Shown here piece after piece: positions 48,844 to 59,386 of a stretch of 64,000 nucleotides of DNA. This DNA is from Methylothermaceae bacteria B42 (GTDB lineage: Bacteria; Pseudomonadota; Gammaproteobacteria; Methylococcales; Methylothermaceae), in the NCBI GenBank assembly GCA_001566965.1, contig LSNW01000007.1, positions 1-64,000 on the forward strand, given 5' to 3'. Each line of letters begins with the position of its first letter. Positions within the stretch are counted from its first letter, which is position 1. The notes beneath the pieces were generated by a model that was not told where the DNA came from, did not search any database, and saw nothing but the letters and a program-made list of their open reading frames with translations. Made by a program: the position numbers and the translations under genes.

Positions 48844-49062
48844 GTTATGGAAGGTCTGAATAATTCATACCTTCCTGTGAAACAAGGAAGCCTCGCAGAA
48901 CAATCAAGTTTGTGGAAAAACCGGGAATAGTATGTTTCGTTTTTTGACGCTTTGAGAATTCAGGGAAGAATGATAAAGAGCTTCTATAATGTTGAGGTTT
49001 GGAAGGGCTGATTTTGGCTCCTAACACTAAAACCGTTTATATGTCTTTGTTTGAGGTAACTT

Positions 49063-50337
49063 ATGAGTGACGCCAAGCGCGGTAAGGACAAAGAAGGGAA
49101 ATTGCTCTACTGCTCCTTTTGCGGCAAAAGCCAACACGAAGTCAGAAAACTGATTGCGGGCCCTTCCGTTTTCATTTGCGATGAATGCGTCGAGCTCTGT
49201 AACGACATCATCCGGGAGGAACTTCAAGAAACCACAGGCTCAGGAGATGAAAGGCTCCCCAAACCGAAGGAAATCAAAGAAGTTTTGGATGAATATGTCA
49301 TTGGCCAGGAAGAGGCCAAAAAGGTACTGTCGGTTGCGGTCTATAACCATTACAAAAGGCTGCGCGCCCAGACCAAGAAAAATGATGTCGAACTGGCAAA
49401 AAGCAATATCTTGCTCATTGGACCAACTGGTTCCGGTAAAACCCTGCTAGCGGAAACGCTAGCCAGAATGCTGGATGTTCCTTTTACTATCGCCGACGCC
49501 ACCACGCTGACAGAGGCGGGCTATGTAGGTGAAGATGTCGAAAATATCATCCAAAAACTACTGCAAAAGTGTGAATATGACGTGGAGAAAGCGGAATCCG
49601 GCATTGTCTATATCGATGAAATCGACAAAATTTCCCGCAAAGCCGACAATCCATCCATCACCCGCGACGTCTCCGGTGAAGGCGTGCAACAGGCCCTGCT
49701 TAAGCTGATAGAAGGCACCATCGCATCGGTACCCCCACAAGGCGGACGCAAACACCCTCAGCAAGAATTTTTGCAGGTCAACACTGCAAATATTTTGTTC
49801 ATTTGCGGCGGGGCTTTTGCCGGCCTGGAAAAAATCATCCGCGAGCGCTCAGAGAAAGGTGGTATTGGGTTTTCCGCCGAAGTGAAAAGCAAGGAGGACT
49901 CCCGCAATGTCGGCGAGATTCTCACAGAAGTGGAAGCCGAAGACTTGATTCGCTACGGTTTAATACCGGAATTCGTCGGTCGTCTACCCGTCATTGCCAC
50001 CCTGCAAGAACTGGATGAAGAGGCCTTGGTGAGAATCCTGACAGAGCCGAAAAATGCCTTGGTCAAACAGTACAAGCGGCTGTTCGAGATGGAAGGTTGC
50101 GAACTGGAAATCCGAGAAGATGCCCTAAAGGCCATCGCCCGCAAGGCCATGGAGCGCAAAACCGGCGCCCGGGGCCTTCGCACTATCTTAGAGCACGTGC
50201 TCCTCGACATTATGTACGAACTGCCCTCTTCCGAAAATATCACCAAGGTTGTCATTGACGAAAGCGTTATCAAAGGTGAATCCAAACCTTATCTTATCTA
50301 TGAGAGCAACGACAAACAGCGCGCCTCGGCAGAATAA
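49063..50337 (+). CDS. clpX: ATP-dependent Clp protease ATP-binding subunit ClpX
   Basis: A 424-residue AAA+ unfoldase. The N-terminal C4 zinc domain (CSFCGK, then CDECVELC) binds adaptors and substrates. Walker A is GPTGSGKTL near 122 and Walker B VYIDEIDK near 184. Sensor 2 lies in [10 protein letters not shown], and the ClpP-contacting IGF loop lies near residue 268 (GGIGFSAEV). Confidence 0.97.
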   Translation: MSDAKRGKDKEGKLLYCSFCGKSQHEVRKLIAGPSVFICDECVELCNDIIREELQETTGSGDERLPKPKEIKEVLDEYVIGQEEAKKVLSVAVYNHYKRLRAQTKKNDVELAKSNILLIGPTGSGKTLLAETLARMLDVPFTIADATTLTEAGYVGEDVENIIQKLLQKCEYDVEKAESGIVYIDEIDKISRKADNPSITRDVSGEGVQQALLKLIEGTIASVPPQGGRKHPQQEFLQVNTANILFICGGAFAGLEKIIRERSEKGGIGFSAEVKSKEDSRNVGEILTEVEAEDLIRYGLIPEFVGRLPVIATLQELDEEALVRILTEPKNALVKQYKRLFEMEGCELEIREDALKAIARKAMERKTGARGLRTILEHVLLDIMYELPSSENITKVVIDESVIKGESKPYLIYESNDKQRASAE

Positions 50338-50358
50338 ACCCTTACCAGCACTGCACCT

Positions 50359-50382
50359 TGACCATAGGGATTTGGTCATTTT
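50359..50382 (+). terminator. Possible weak terminator of clpX
   Basis: Six-bp stem TGACCA / TGGTCA with an 8-nt loop, followed by TTTT. The short stem makes this tentative. Confidence 0.35.
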
Positions 50383-50432
50383 GCAGATTGGATCAATTCA
50401 TCATCAACAATCATTGTTAAAGTTGCCTGCAA

Positions 50433-50446
50433 CTTGATACAAATCA
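50433..50446. promoter_or_regulatory. FNR/Anr-type box upstream of lon
   Basis: TTGATACAAATCAA is a perfect match to the TTGAT-N4-ATCAA consensus. A -10-like GATTAT (50467-50472) lies where a class II FNR promoter would place it, giving a start near 50479 and a leader of ~136 nt to lon. This suggests oxygen control of lon, unusual for this gene. Confidence 0.5.
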
Positions 50447-50614
50447 AGATTGATGGGGGATAACCCGATTATCGTGCCCCTAAACCCTCAAGCTCTCGCC
50501 GGTGTCTCTATGGCAATTTTTGCCTTCCAGGCTTGTAATTCTGAGACAAATTCACCATATTTATACCAACATACCATTTTCCACTTCCCCGGAAATTCCA
50601 TAGGATCCTAATTT

Positions 50615-53008
50615 ATGTCAGCGGAAAAACTCATTCCTGTCTTACCTTTACGTGACGTAGTGGTCTATCCCCACATGGTCATCCCCTTATTCGTGGGCCG
50701 CAAAAAATCCATTGAAGCCCTGGATGCGGCGATGCGCGACAACAAACAAATCTTTCTGGTGGCGCAAAAAGATGCGGAAATGGATGACCCTGGCTTTGAC
50801 GATATCTACCGAGTGGGAACCCTAGCCACGATTTTGCAACTGCTCAAGCTTCCCGACGGCACGGTAAAGGTGCTTGTAGAAGGCAATCAACGCAGTCTTG
50901 TGGAAGGTCTCTGCGAAGTCGGAGGCACCTACATGGCCCAGCCCGTGCCTTTACACGATGTTTGCGCGTGCACGGAACAAGAACTGGATGTCTTGGTTCG
51001 CACCGCTATCAGTACCTTTGATCAATATGTCAAATTAAACAAGCGTATTCCACCGGAAGTCCTGAACTCTCTTTCCGGCATTGATGAACCAGGCCGCCTG
51101 GCAGACACCATCGCCGCCCATATGACGCTCAAGCTCGAAGAAAAACAGGAAATTTTGGAGATGAAGGATGTCTCCGCCCGCTTGGAAAAGCTTATCCTGC
51201 TCATGGAAGGCGAAGTGGATATCCTGGAGATGGAAAAACGTATCCGCGGCCGCGTCAAGCAGCAAATGGAAAAAAACCAAAGGGAATATTACCTGAATGA
51301 GCAAATGAAGGCCATCCAGAAAGAATTGGGTGAACTGGATGACGCACCCAATGAAATTGAAGAATTGGCGGAGAAAATCGCCAAATCGGGTATGTCCAAA
51401 GAAGCCCGGGGAAAAGCCGAGGCCGAGCTTAACAAGCTCAAGATGATGTCCCCCATGTCAGCGGAAGCCACGGTCGTGCGCAATTATATCGACTGGATGG
51501 TCAGCCTGCCGTGGAAAAAGCGTACCAAAATCAGTGAGGACTTGATTAAAGCCCAGGAAACCCTAGACGCAGACCATTATGGGCTGGAAAAGGTTAAGGA
51601 ACGGATTCTCGAGTATTTGGCGGTCCAGCAGCGGGTGAAAAAAATGAAAGGCCCCATCCTGTGCTTGGTCGGACCACCAGGCGTGGGCAAAACCTCCCTG
51701 GGTCAATCCATCGCCAAAGCCACCAATCGTAAATATATCCGCATGGCTTTGGGTGGCGTGCGGGATGAAGCGGAAATCCGCGGTCACCGCCGCACCTATA
51801 TCGGCTCCATGCCCGGCAAAATCGTACAGAATCTTGCCAAAATCAAAACCCGTAATCCGGTCTTCATGCTGGATGAAATTGACAAAATGGCCATGGATTT
51901 TCGCGGCGATCCGGCCTCGGCGTTACTGGAGGTGTTAGATCCAGAACAAAATCACGCCTTTAGCGACCACTATTTGGAAGTGGATTTCGATCTCTCCGAC
52001 GTGATGTTTATCGCTACGGCGAATACCCTGAACATCCCGCCGGCGCTGCTCGACCGCATGGAAGTCATCCGCTTGCCTGGCTATACGGAAGACGAAAAAG
52101 TCAAAATCGCCATGCGTTACCTGATCCCCAAACAAATGGAAAACAATGGGCTCAAGCCAGAAGAAATCCATTTCAGCGAAGGCGCGGTCAGAGATATTAT
52201 CCGGCTTTACACTCGTGAAGCAGGCGTCAGAAACCTGGAACGGGAAATTGCCGGCATCTGCCGCAAGGTAGTGAAAAACCTGCAAGAAAAACCCAAGATT
52301 AAATCCGTTAGAGTTACTTCCAGAAACCTGGAAAAATACCTGGGCGTTCCCCGTTACCGTTACGGTCAGGCGGAAGAAACCAACCGAATTGGCCAAGTGA
52401 CCGGGTTGGCCTGGACGGAAGTGGGCGGAGAACTGCTGACGATTGAAGCTGTAGTTGTTCCGGGTAAAGGCAAACAAATCTATACCGGGAAACTCGGCGA
52501 AGTCATGCAAGAATCCATTCAAGCGGCATTGACCGTCGTTCGCAGCCGCTGTGAAGTATTAGGGATTGATCCTGAGTTTTATCATAACCGGGATATGCAT
52601 ATTCACGTCCCGGAAGGCGCAACCCCCAAAGACGGACCCAGCGCCGGTATTGGCATGTGCACGGCATTGGTATCTTCTTTAACCGAAATCCCGGTCCGCG
52701 CCGATGTCGCCATGACCGGCGAAATCACGCTTCGGGGGGAAGTCCTGCCCATCGGCGGACTCAAAGAAAAGCTGTTGGCCGCCCATCGGGGAGGCATACG
52801 GACGGTCATCATCCCTAAGGAAAACGAGAAGGATTTAGCGGAAATCCCTGCCAATATCAAACAGAATCTAGAAATCATTCCCACCCGGTGGATTGACGAG
52901 GTACTTGATATTGCACTGGAATTTCAACCCACCCCGATGGAAAAAAAGACCCAGACTAGCAATAAACAGAAATCTACCTCAAGAAGAAAAACCGTGACGG
53001 CCCATTAA
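50615..53008 (+). CDS. lon: ATP-dependent protease Lon
   Basis: A 797-residue Lon protease. It has an N-terminal substrate-binding domain (PVLPLRDVVVYPHMVIPLF), a AAA+ domain with Walker A GPPGVGKTSLG near 353 and Walker B VFMLDEIDKM, and a C-terminal Ser-Lys protease domain (serine in KDGPSAGIGM near 676, lysine in GGLKEKLLAAHRGG). It degrades misfolded and regulatory proteins. Length and motifs are complete. AGGA lies about 10 bp before the start. Confidence 0.97.
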   Translation: MSAEKLIPVLPLRDVVVYPHMVIPLFVGRKKSIEALDAAMRDNKQIFLVAQKDAEMDDPGFDDIYRVGTLATILQLLKLPDGTVKVLVEGNQRSLVEGLCEVGGTYMAQPVPLHDVCACTEQELDVLVRTAISTFDQYVKLNKRIPPEVLNSLSGIDEPGRLADTIAAHMTLKLEEKQEILEMKDVSARLEKLILLMEGEVDILEMEKRIRGRVKQQMEKNQREYYLNEQMKAIQKELGELDDAPNEIEELAEKIAKSGMSKEARGKAEAELNKLKMMSPMSAEATVVRNYIDWMVSLPWKKRTKISEDLIKAQETLDADHYGLEKVKERILEYLAVQQRVKKMKGPILCLVGPPGVGKTSLGQSIAKATNRKYIRMALGGVRDEAEIRGHRRTYIGSMPGKIVQNLAKIKTRNPVFMLDEIDKMAMDFRGDPASALLEVLDPEQNHAFSDHYLEVDFDLSDVMFIATANTLNIPPALLDRMEVIRLPGYTEDEKVKIAMRYLIPKQMENNGLKPEEIHFSEGAVRDIIRLYTREAGVRNLEREIAGICRKVVKNLQEKPKIKSVRVTSRNLEKYLGVPRYRYGQAEETNRIGQVTGLAWTEVGGELLTIEAVVVPGKGKQIYTGKLGEVMQESIQAALTVVRSRCEVLGIDPEFYHNRDMHIHVPEGATPKDGPSAGIGMCTALVSSLTEIPVRADVAMTGEITLRGEVLPIGGLKEKLLAAHRGGIRTVIIPKENEKDLAEIPANIKQNLEIIPTRWIDEVLDIALEFQPTPMEKKTQTSNKQKSTSRRKTVTAH

Positions 53009-53019
53009 TTGGGCCGTCA
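52995..53019 (+). terminator. Terminator of lon
   Basis: Perfect 10-bp stem TGACGGCCCA / TGGGCCGTCA with the TAA stop codon in the loop, followed by TTTC. Confidence 0.6.
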
Positions 53020-53057
53020 TTTCAATAGAATCCTACGAAAATAAGGCAGGATGCGGG

Positions 53058-53087
53058 TTGACAGAGCTTTCTCCGGACTGCTATAAA
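53058..53087 (+). promoter_or_regulatory. Promoter of hupB
   Basis: TTGACA (perfect), 18-bp spacer, TATAAA. It stands about 95 bp before the hupB start and is the clearest sigma70 promoter in the window, consistent with an abundant DNA-binding protein. Confidence 0.75.
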
Positions 53088-53182
53088 AGCAGCACCATTT
53101 GCGGAGACTGCGTTCAAGCGGGCTGCAAATTGAATTGTCACCAGGATAGTCAACCGTTTCCACATAGCACAAGGGGGATTAA

Positions 53183-53452
53183 ATGAATAAAGCTGAACTT
53201 ATCGATGCGATTGCCGACAAAGCCAATCTCACAAAAGCCGATGCAGCCAGAGCACTGGACGCTTTTATCGACTCGGTTACTGAAGCGCTAAAAAAAGGCG
53301 ACAATGTCACTTTGATCGGTTTTGGCACCTTTACTGTCAAAGAACGTAAAGAACGGCAGGGGCGCAATCCTCGCACCGGCGAACCCATGACTATTAAAGC
53401 CGCTAAAATTCCTGCGTTCAAACCTGGCAAATCGCTGAAGGATGCAGTATAA
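53183..53452 (+). CDS. hupB: DNA-binding protein HU-beta
   Basis: An 89-residue histone-like protein. It starts [20 protein letters not shown], with [21 protein letters not shown] as the DNA-contacting beta arm. Complete length. It sits between lon and ppiD as in Enterobacteria, here with two tRNA genes inserted before ppiD. A GGGG-rich Shine-Dalgarno (AGGGGG) precedes the start. Confidence 0.97.
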   Translation: MNKAELIDAIADKANLTKADAARALDAFIDSVTEALKKGDNVTLIGFGTFTVKERKERQGRNPRTGEPMTIKAAKIPAFKPGKSLKDAV

Positions 53453-53471
53453 TTTCCTCTTGATTTTCAGG

Positions 53472-53547
53472 GGGTGCTTAGCTCAGCTGGGAGAGCATCG
53501 CCCTTACAAGGCGAGGGTCGCAGGTTCAATCCCTGCAGCACCCACCA
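53472..53547 (+). tRNA. tRNA-Val (anticodon TAC)
   Basis: Acceptor GGGTGCT/AGCACCC, anticodon stem TCGCC/GGCGA around CTTACAA (anticodon TAC), T loop TTCAATC, encoded CCA. 76 nt. Confidence 0.97.
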
Positions 53548-53553
53548 TGCTCT

Positions 53554-53630
53554 GGAGTGGTAGTTCAGTTGGTTAGAATACCGGCCTGTCACGCCGGGGG
53601 TCGCGGGTTCGAGTCCCGTCCACTCCGCCA
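53554..53630 (+). tRNA. tRNA-Asp (anticodon GTC)
   Basis: Acceptor GGAGTGG/CCACTCC, anticodon stem CCGGC/GCCGG around CTGTCAC (anticodon GTC), T loop TTCGAGT, encoded CCA. 77 nt, 6 bp after tRNA-Val, probably one transcript. Confidence 0.97.
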
Positions 53631-53636
53631 TTACGA

Positions 53637-53660
53637 AAAACCCCGCAAATGCGGGGTTTT
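53637..53660 (+). terminator. Terminator of the tRNA-Val/tRNA-Asp unit
   Basis: Stem AAAACCCCGC / GCGGGGTTTT with a 4-nt loop and a T run extending to 53662. Confidence 0.9.
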
Positions 53661-53708
53661 TTATGCCTAATCCTATTTTTATTTTTCTTTGGCTTTTGGA
53701 AATTTGCC

Positions 53709-55592
53709 ATGCTACAGACCATTCGAGACCGTGCCCAAGGTATTTTTGCCTGGATTATTCTCATTATGATCATCGTCCCCTTCGCCCTTTGGGGGATCCA
53801 AAATTATTTCGACACGGGCAAAGAACAACCCATTGCCGTGGTTGGCGACCGGGAATTCTTCGAACGCGATCTGCTGCGCCTCTACGAACAACAATACGCC
53901 CAATATCTGGGCAAAAGCCCCTACAGTGAAGAGGAGCTGAAAAAACAAGCCTTGGATCGGCTCATTGACGACGAGGTTCTTGCCCAGGCCGCGGAAAAAA
54001 AGAAATTAACCGTCAGTAATGCACAAATAGCTCAATTTATCCGCTCCTTGCCTTTTTTCCAAACGGACGGCAAATTTGACGAAGAAAAGTATCGCAGCCT
54101 TTTGGTGGCACAAGGCATGAGCGTGCCTCAATTCGTCGCCCAGGTCCGTCGCAGTCTCATTTTGGAGCAACTTCGGCGCAGTATTATTGATTCCAGTTTT
54201 GCAACCGATCCACAGGCGCAGCAGTTTTATCAGCTCCAATACCAGACTCGCAAGATCGCTTATGCCGTACTCCCTTTAGCAGAGGAGAACATCGAAGTCA
54301 GCCCCCAGGAAATTGAAGACTTCTATCAAAAGCATCAGGATCAATTCCGTACGCCAGAGCGGGTGGCTATCAACTACCTAACCCTTTCCCTCGATGATAT
54401 CGCTAAAACCATCACTCCTTCCGAAGAAGAGTTACGCAACTACTATGAAGAGCAAAAACAGGTCTATACGACACCGGAGGAACGCCGCATCCGACATATC
54501 CTGATTGCCACCACTCCGGAAAGCACCGCGGAGGAAAAACAAAAAGCATTGGAAAAGGCCCGTGAAATCAAGCAACAGTTAGAGCAAGGCGCCGATTTCG
54601 CGGAATTGGCAAAGCAGTTTTCTGAAGATCCTGGATCAAAAGACAAAGGCGGGGATCTTGGCTTTGTGCGCCGCGGCCTAATGGAAAAGAACTTTGAAGA
54701 AGCCGCTTTTTCACTCCCGAAAGACGCGATTTCCGAACCGGTTGAAACCCCCTTCGGTTACCACATCATTCAAGTGACAGAAATCAAACCTGAGAAAATC
54801 AAGCCTTTCGAAGTTGTCAAAAAGGATATCCTCAAAGAGGTTCAGAAATTAAAGGCCGAAGATCAGTTTTATCAGTTGGGAGAACAATTGGCTCAGCTGG
54901 CTTACGAAAACCCCCAAAGCCTAGAACCGGCTGCGCAAGCCATGGAGTTATCCATCCAAAAAACCGACTTTTTTACCCGCAGCAAAGGAAAAGGCATTGC
55001 CGCCAATCCTAAAATTAGAGAAGCCGCTTTCAGCGAGGATGTCCTGGCAGGGAATAATAGCGAACCTATTGAGCTTGACGACGGCAAAATTGTTGTCATC
55101 CATTTGCAGGAGCATCAACCTGCGCAATTAAAACCGCTGGAAGAACTCAAGCAAACTATCATCGAACGGATACGCAAACAGAAAGCAGAAAAACAAGCCA
55201 AGGCTCGCGCAGAGCAATTGATCACCCAGCTCAAGCAGGGCAAAACGCTCGAAGACATTGCAAAACGAGAAAAGCTCGAAATAAAAACCGCAAACCTCAA
55301 CCGCAGCACTCCCCGCATGGATATCATGGAGATTGCTGATGCAGTTTTTAAAGCCCCTAAACCCACTCAAGAAAAGCCGGTGTTCGAACTAGTTACCCTC
55401 GCCAATGGCCAACCAGCCATTGTTCAGATTCAAGAAATCACCCCAGGCGATTTTGCAAAATTAAAGCCTGAAGAAAAACGCGGATTAAAACAAAACTTGG
55501 CCCGACTATTCGGCTTATTAACCTTTAAGGAATATCAAAGCCAATTACGAGACGAAGCCAAAGTAGAAATCAATTGGTCGCCGCAGGAATAA
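53709..55592 (+). CDS. ppiD: Periplasmic peptidyl-prolyl isomerase PpiD
   Basis: A 627-residue inner-membrane-anchored chaperone for outer-membrane protein folding. One membrane segment (about 12-33, [17 protein letters not shown]), a SurA_N-like helical region, and a parvulin domain near 255-350 ([46 protein letters not shown]). Start at 53709 ([11 protein letters not shown]) matches E. coli-type PpiD; an ATG 20 codons earlier lies inside the tRNA terminator. Confidence 0.95.
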   Translation: MLQTIRDRAQGIFAWIILIMIIVPFALWGIQNYFDTGKEQPIAVVGDREFFERDLLRLYEQQYAQYLGKSPYSEEELKKQALDRLIDDEVLAQAAEKKKLTVSNAQIAQFIRSLPFFQTDGKFDEEKYRSLLVAQGMSVPQFVAQVRRSLILEQLRRSIIDSSFATDPQAQQFYQLQYQTRKIAYAVLPLAEENIEVSPQEIEDFYQKHQDQFRTPERVAINYLTLSLDDIAKTITPSEEELRNYYEEQKQVYTTPEERRIRHILIATTPESTAEEKQKALEKAREIKQQLEQGADFAELAKQFSEDPGSKDKGGDLGFVRRGLMEKNFEEAAFSLPKDAISEPVETPFGYHIIQVTEIKPEKIKPFEVVKKDILKEVQKLKAEDQFYQLGEQLAQLAYENPQSLEPAAQAMELSIQKTDFFTRSKGKGIAANPKIREAAFSEDVLAGNNSEPIELDDGKIVVIHLQEHQPAQLKPLEELKQTIIERIRKQKAEKQAKARAEQLITQLKQGKTLEDIAKREKLEIKTANLNRSTPRMDIMEIADAVFKAPKPTQEKPVFELVTLANGQPAIVQIQEITPGDFAKLKPEEKRGLKQNLARLFGLLTFKEYQSQLRDEAKVEINWSPQE

Positions 55593-55730
55593 AGTATCCC
55601 AAGATTCGATACAATCATACCCGGCTTCCTATATAGCAGTACTGTAAAACAGCATAACCACGCTTTCTTCATCTCTGGTTAAGACAATAGGGTTACCATA
55701 TCGCTTATTTAACCTGAAAGAGAAATAGCG

Positions 55731-56153
55731 ATGCGCCTACCTCTAACATTAGCCATGTTGGGACTAATTCTTTTAATGGTGGGCTGCGCTTCCCAGCCCA
55801 TTGTTTATCCCAATGCCCAATATCAACAGGAAGGTCCCGAAGGGTTGCAAGCGGCGCTTGAAGAATGTAAAACGCTGGCCAATCAGGCAGGGGCTTCCCG
55901 GCTTCAGTATGTCGGCAAACGCAGCGCGATGGGAACACTTAGAGGCGCTGCTTATGGTGCCGCTAGCGGCGCGGTAGGTGGGGCGATTTCCGGAGGTGCG
56001 GGAATTGGCGCGGCGATTGGTGCTGCCAGTGGTGCCACATGGGGATTGTTGAGCAGCCTGTTTTCTGCCTCGACTCAACCTCACCCGGCGTTCCGTAACT
56101 TTGTGAACCGCTGCTTGCGGGATCGGGGTTACGAAGTTGTTGGCTGGGAATAA
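55731..56153 (+). CDS. Glycine-zipper lipoprotein
   Basis: A 140-residue protein with a lipoprotein signal (lipobox LMVGC, lipidated Cys19). A glycine-zipper segment follows (GAAYGAASGAVGGAISGGAG and GAAIGAASGA, about 72-105), then a C-terminal FVNRCLRDRGYEVVGW as in many outer-membrane glycine-zipper proteins. Probably outer-membrane associated; precise role unknown. The end overlaps the SAM hydrolase gene by 25 bp. Confidence 0.87.
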   Translation: MRLPLTLAMLGLILLMVGCASQPIVYPNAQYQQEGPEGLQAALEECKTLANQAGASRLQYVGKRSAMGTLRGAAYGAASGAVGGAISGGAGIGAAIGAASGATWGLLSSLFSASTQPHPAFRNFVNRCLRDRGYEVVGWE

Positions 56154-56878
56154 TTTGACATCTTGACGCGGGAGCCTATTTTTAGCCTCAGCACATCGTC
56201 CGCCCGGCCTTGGTTGACGGCAATCTCCACCAACCCAATAGAGTTTTGATACCACAATGGCGAGCCTTTGGGGACGCCGGAGAAGGTGGTACTAAAACCA
56301 ATTTTTTGATTGTTAACTTCTAACCCCTGGCCTGCCATTTCGTCTCGATAGGCTATGCCGGTCATGGCATTGCCGTAATGATCGATATAAATCACCTCGG
56401 CTAAGTCATCTGGCCACCCGGACAAATCCGGCCCTGCCCAAGATTGGAGCCAATCGTGTTCTTCCCCCCTGGCAATCCTGGCTGCCACTGGTGCGAATAA
56501 ATCGCGGCCATGAAAACTGGCAGACAGGTTTCCGGGCCGCCAGATAATTTGATACCAGGAAACCGGACTCGAGGCCTTCAGGGCCGTCACGTTGAATAAT
56601 CCATTATCGGGTCCCACAAACCATTTTCCGTCCGCTTTCAAGGCAACTGGCAGCCGCTCGCTTCCCACCCCAGGGTCCACAACGCATAAAAATACGGTAT
56701 CTTGCGGCCACCAGTGAGCCAGGGCCGCCAACAGATAGGCACTGCGACCGGGATCGGTGGCAGGTGCATTATTGATCAGATCAATCACTTCAATGCCCGG
56801 TGCTTGCCGGCGCAACACCGCCTGCATCTGTCCTAAATAAGGCCCGTGGCAACCAAAGTCTGTAAAAGTCACCAACAT
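56129..56878 (-). CDS. SAM hydrolase / hydroxide adenosyltransferase (DUF62)
   Basis: A 249-residue protein of the fluorinase-like superfamily. It begins VTFTDFGCHGPYLGQMQAVL and has VDPGVGSERLP near 86 and GPDNGLFN near 110. Standalone bacterial members hydrolyse S-adenosylmethionine to adenosine and methionine. The chlorinase/fluorinase-specific extra loop is not apparent, so halogenation is unlikely. Confidence 0.9.
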   Translation of the reverse strand: MLVTFTDFGCHGPYLGQMQAVLRRQAPGIEVIDLINNAPATDPGRSAYLLAALAHWWPQDTVFLCVVDPGVGSERLPVALKADGKWFVGPDNGLFNVTALKASSPVSWYQIIWRPGNLSASFHGRDLFAPVAARIARGEEHDWLQSWAGPDLSGWPDDLAEVIYIDHYGNAMTGIAYRDEMAGQGLEVNNQKIGFSTTFSGVPKGSPLWYQNSIGLVEIAVNQGRADDVLRLKIGSRVKMSNYSQPTTS

Positions 56879-56952
56879 TTCTACCCCCCAGTAGCGAGTA
56901 AAATGATCAATTAGATGGTCAAAATTAGTACTTTCCCATAGGAGTTTAACCG

Positions 56953-57264
56953 ATGAAAGTTCAAATTGAGTTCTCCTTAATTCCCATCGGCGGCGATCCC
57001 CACCTCTCTGAAGACATTGCTCTCTGTGAAAAAATCCTGGCCGATTATGGTTTGGAGGTAGAGTTACACGCCATGGGCACTAATATCGAAGGGGATTGGG
57101 ATGCCATTATGCAGGCATTGAAAGCCTGTCATGAAGCCATCATGGAAAAAGGCAGATCACGGATTTATTCAGTGCTCAAAATCGTGGCCAGTCGTGAAGA
57201 GGAAAAATCCTTTCAAGAAAAAGTCGCCAGCGTCCGGTATCAGCTGGAAAAGTTGATGAATTGA
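56953..57264 (+). CDS. MTH1187/YkoF-type thiamine-binding protein
   Basis: A 103-residue ferredoxin-like protein (VQIEFSLIPIGGDPHLSEDI, then ELHAMGTNIEGDWDAIMQAL) of the UPF0045/thiamine-binding family, which binds thiamine or hydroxymethylpyrimidine precursors. No thiamine genes lie beside it. Confidence 0.88.
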   Translation: MKVQIEFSLIPIGGDPHLSEDIALCEKILADYGLEVELHAMGTNIEGDWDAIMQALKACHEAIMEKGRSRIYSVLKIVASREEEKSFQEKVASVRYQLEKLMN

Positions 57265-57310
57265 AACGTATCTGTTTCCATCGAGCCCCGCAGCCATGGC
57301 CTTGGGAGCT

Positions 57311-58156
57311 TCATATTTCGTATACGCTGGAAAGTTCCCTGATACTTTCCAGGTTCTCAAAATCGAATAATTTGCCATCGGCCAGTTGCGAGGGAGAAAC
57401 GTTTTGTAGTGCTCGGAATATGGTTTCCAGGCGTCCTGGGTGGCGTTTTTCCCAGGTTTGCAGCATGGCCTTCATGGCCTGGCGCTGCAGATTATCTTGG
57501 GAACCGCAAAGATTGCAGGGAATGATGGGGAAATCCATCAGCCGGGCATAAGCGGCGATATCTTCCTCCTTGCAATAAGCCAGGGGCCGGATGACGATAT
57601 GTTTTTTGTCGTCGCTGAGGAGCTTGGGTGGCATGGCTTTGAGTCGTCCCCCGAAGAACAAGTTGAGAAAAAAGGTCTCGAGAATATCATCGCGGTGGTG
57701 ACCCAAAGCGATCTTGGTAAACCCGTGCTCTTCGGCAAAGCCATATAATACGCCCCGCCGCAAACGGGAGCACAATCCGCAAGTGGTCTTGCCCTCGGGA
57801 ATAATCTCCTTGACCACGCTGTAAGTGTCCCGCTCGATGATGTGATAGGCAATACCGCGTTGCTGAAAATATTCGGGCAGGACGGTTTCAGGGAAACCGG
57901 GCTGTTTTTGATCGAGATTGACCGCCACCACCTCAAACCGGACCGGCGCGGTTTGCTGCAAATTCAGCAATATTTCCAGCAAGGAAAAAGAATCCTTGCC
58001 GCCGGAAACACAGACCATCACCTTGTCGCCATCCTGGATCATGTTGTAATCGGCGATGGCCTGGCCCACGTTACGGCGCAAACGCTTTTGCAGTTTGTTA
58101 AACTCGTAGCGCTGACGCCCTGTCAGCATGGCAAATTGGCGGGCGGTTTCGGTCAT
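57311..58156 (-). CDS. ttcA: tRNA 2-thiocytidine(32) synthetase TtcA
   Basis: A 281-residue enzyme. PP-loop [10 protein letters not shown] near residue 51 activates the base with [13 protein letters not shown] near 126 gives two Cys ligands of the [4Fe-4S] cluster. It thiolates C32 of certain tRNAs. Its start overlaps the fabB stop by ATGA, so it is the last gene of fabA-fabB-ttcA. Confidence 0.95.
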   Translation of the reverse strand: MTETARQFAMLTGRQRYEFNKLQKRLRRNVGQAIADYNMIQDGDKVMVCVSGGKDSFSLLEILLNLQQTAPVRFEVVAVNLDQKQPGFPETVLPEYFQQRGIAYHIIERDTYSVVKEIIPEGKTTCGLCSRLRRGVLYGFAEEHGFTKIALGHHRDDILETFFLNLFFGGRLKAMPPKLLSDDKKHIVIRPLAYCKEEDIAAYARLMDFPIIPCNLCGSQDNLQRQAMKAMLQTWEKRHPGRLETIFRALQNVSPSQLADGKLFDFENLESIRELSSVYEI

Positions 58157-59373
58157 TGGTCCTGATAACGTTGCAAGATCAAAGTAGCGTTGGTGCCGCC
58201 AAAGCCAAAGCTATTGGACATTACCGTATTCAAGGTCACGTTATCCATCCGCTCACGGACGATGGGGAAACCTTCCGCGCCCGGATCAAGATTTTCGATA
58301 TTGGCGGAAGCGGCGATGAAGTTGTTTTCCATCATCAACAGCGAATAAATCGCTTCCATCACCCCAGCGCCGCCCAACGCGTGGCCGGTGAGAGACTTAG
58401 TGGAGCTCAGCGGAGGAATCTCGCTGCCGAAGGTTTCCTTCATGGCTTCCAGCTCCCGGATATCGCCCACCGGGGTGGAAGTGCCGTGGGCATTGATATA
58501 GTCGATTTTGTCTTTGACCGTCGCCATGGCCTGGCGCATGCAACGCACTGCGCCCTCACCAGAAGGTTGCACCATGTCGTAACCATCGGACGTCGCCCCG
58601 TATCCGACGACTTCGGCAATAATATTGGCGCCCCGGGCCTGGGCGTGTTCCAGTTCTTCCAGCACGACCACGCCCGCGCCCCCGGAAATGACGAAGCCAT
58701 CCCGGTTGGCGTCGTAGGCGCGGGAGGCTTGCTGTGGCCGGTCATTGTATTTGCTCGACAAGGCACCCATGGCATCGAAGCTCAAGGTCAAGGTCCAGTG
58801 GATCATTTCTCCACCGCCGGCGAAAATCACATCCTGTTTGCCCATTTGAATCAATTCGGCGCCATGGCCGATACAGTGAGCGCTAGTGGAACACGCGGAA
58901 CTGATGGAATAGTTGACTCCTTTGATTTTAAACGGCGTGGCAAGGCAGGCGGAATGGGTGCTCGACATAATCCGCGGCACCCGGTAAGGGCCAACCCGTT
59001 TAATCCCTTTGGTACGTAAAATCTCCGCGCCTTCAACAATATCCTTGGTGGAGGGTCCCCCGGAGCCCATGACAATCCCGGTGCGTTCATTGGAGATATC
59101 TTTATCCTGCAAACCGGCTTGGGCAATGGCTTCCTGCATGGCAAGGTAATTATAGGCAGCGCCATCTCCCATAAACCGGTAAATCTTGCGGTCAATCAGC
59201 TCGCTGGGGTCCAGTCTGACAGGACCATACACATGACTGCGCATCCCCAAGGCTTTATATTCTTCACAAAACTCAATGCCACTGCGGCCTTGCCGCAAGG
59301 AATCCAAAACCTCTTGCCGGTTATTGCCGATACTTGAAACTATCCCATAACCTGTAATGACTACCCGTCTCAT
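58153..59373 (-). CDS. fabB: 3-oxoacyl-ACP synthase I
   Basis: A 406-residue condensing enzyme. The nucleophile lies in [14 protein letters not shown] near residue 163; the two active-site histidines lie in [11 protein letters not shown] near 298 and [12 protein letters not shown] near 333. FabB elongates unsaturated acyl chains and with FabA sets the unsaturated/saturated ratio. 13 bp after fabA. Confidence 0.96.
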   Translation of the reverse strand: MRRVVITGYGIVSSIGNNRQEVLDSLRQGRSGIEFCEEYKALGMRSHVYGPVRLDPSELIDRKIYRFMGDGAAYNYLAMQEAIAQAGLQDKDISNERTGIVMGSGGPSTKDIVEGAEILRTKGIKRVGPYRVPRIMSSTHSACLATPFKIKGVNYSISSACSTSAHCIGHGAELIQMGKQDVIFAGGGEMIHWTLTLSFDAMGALSSKYNDRPQQASRAYDANRDGFVISGGAGVVVLEELEHAQARGANIIAEVVGYGATSDGYDMVQPSGEGAVRCMRQAMATVKDKIDYINAHGTSTPVGDIRELEAMKETFGSEIPPLSSTKSLTGHALGGAGVMEAIYSLLMMENNFIAASANIENLDPGAEGFPIVRERMDNVTLNTVMSNSFGFGGTNATLILQRYQDQ

Positions 59374-59386
59374 ACAATGCTTCCTC

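Noticed and set aside
50430-50475. Heat-shock (sigma32) promoter before lon
   Set aside because: CTTGATA and CCCGATTAT are present, but the spacer is 25 bp rather than 13-17; the FNR reading fits better.
58156-59019. 287-codon plus-strand frame
   Set aside because: It is entirely antisense to fabB, whose motifs are complete. Long antisense frames are common opposite GC-biased genes.
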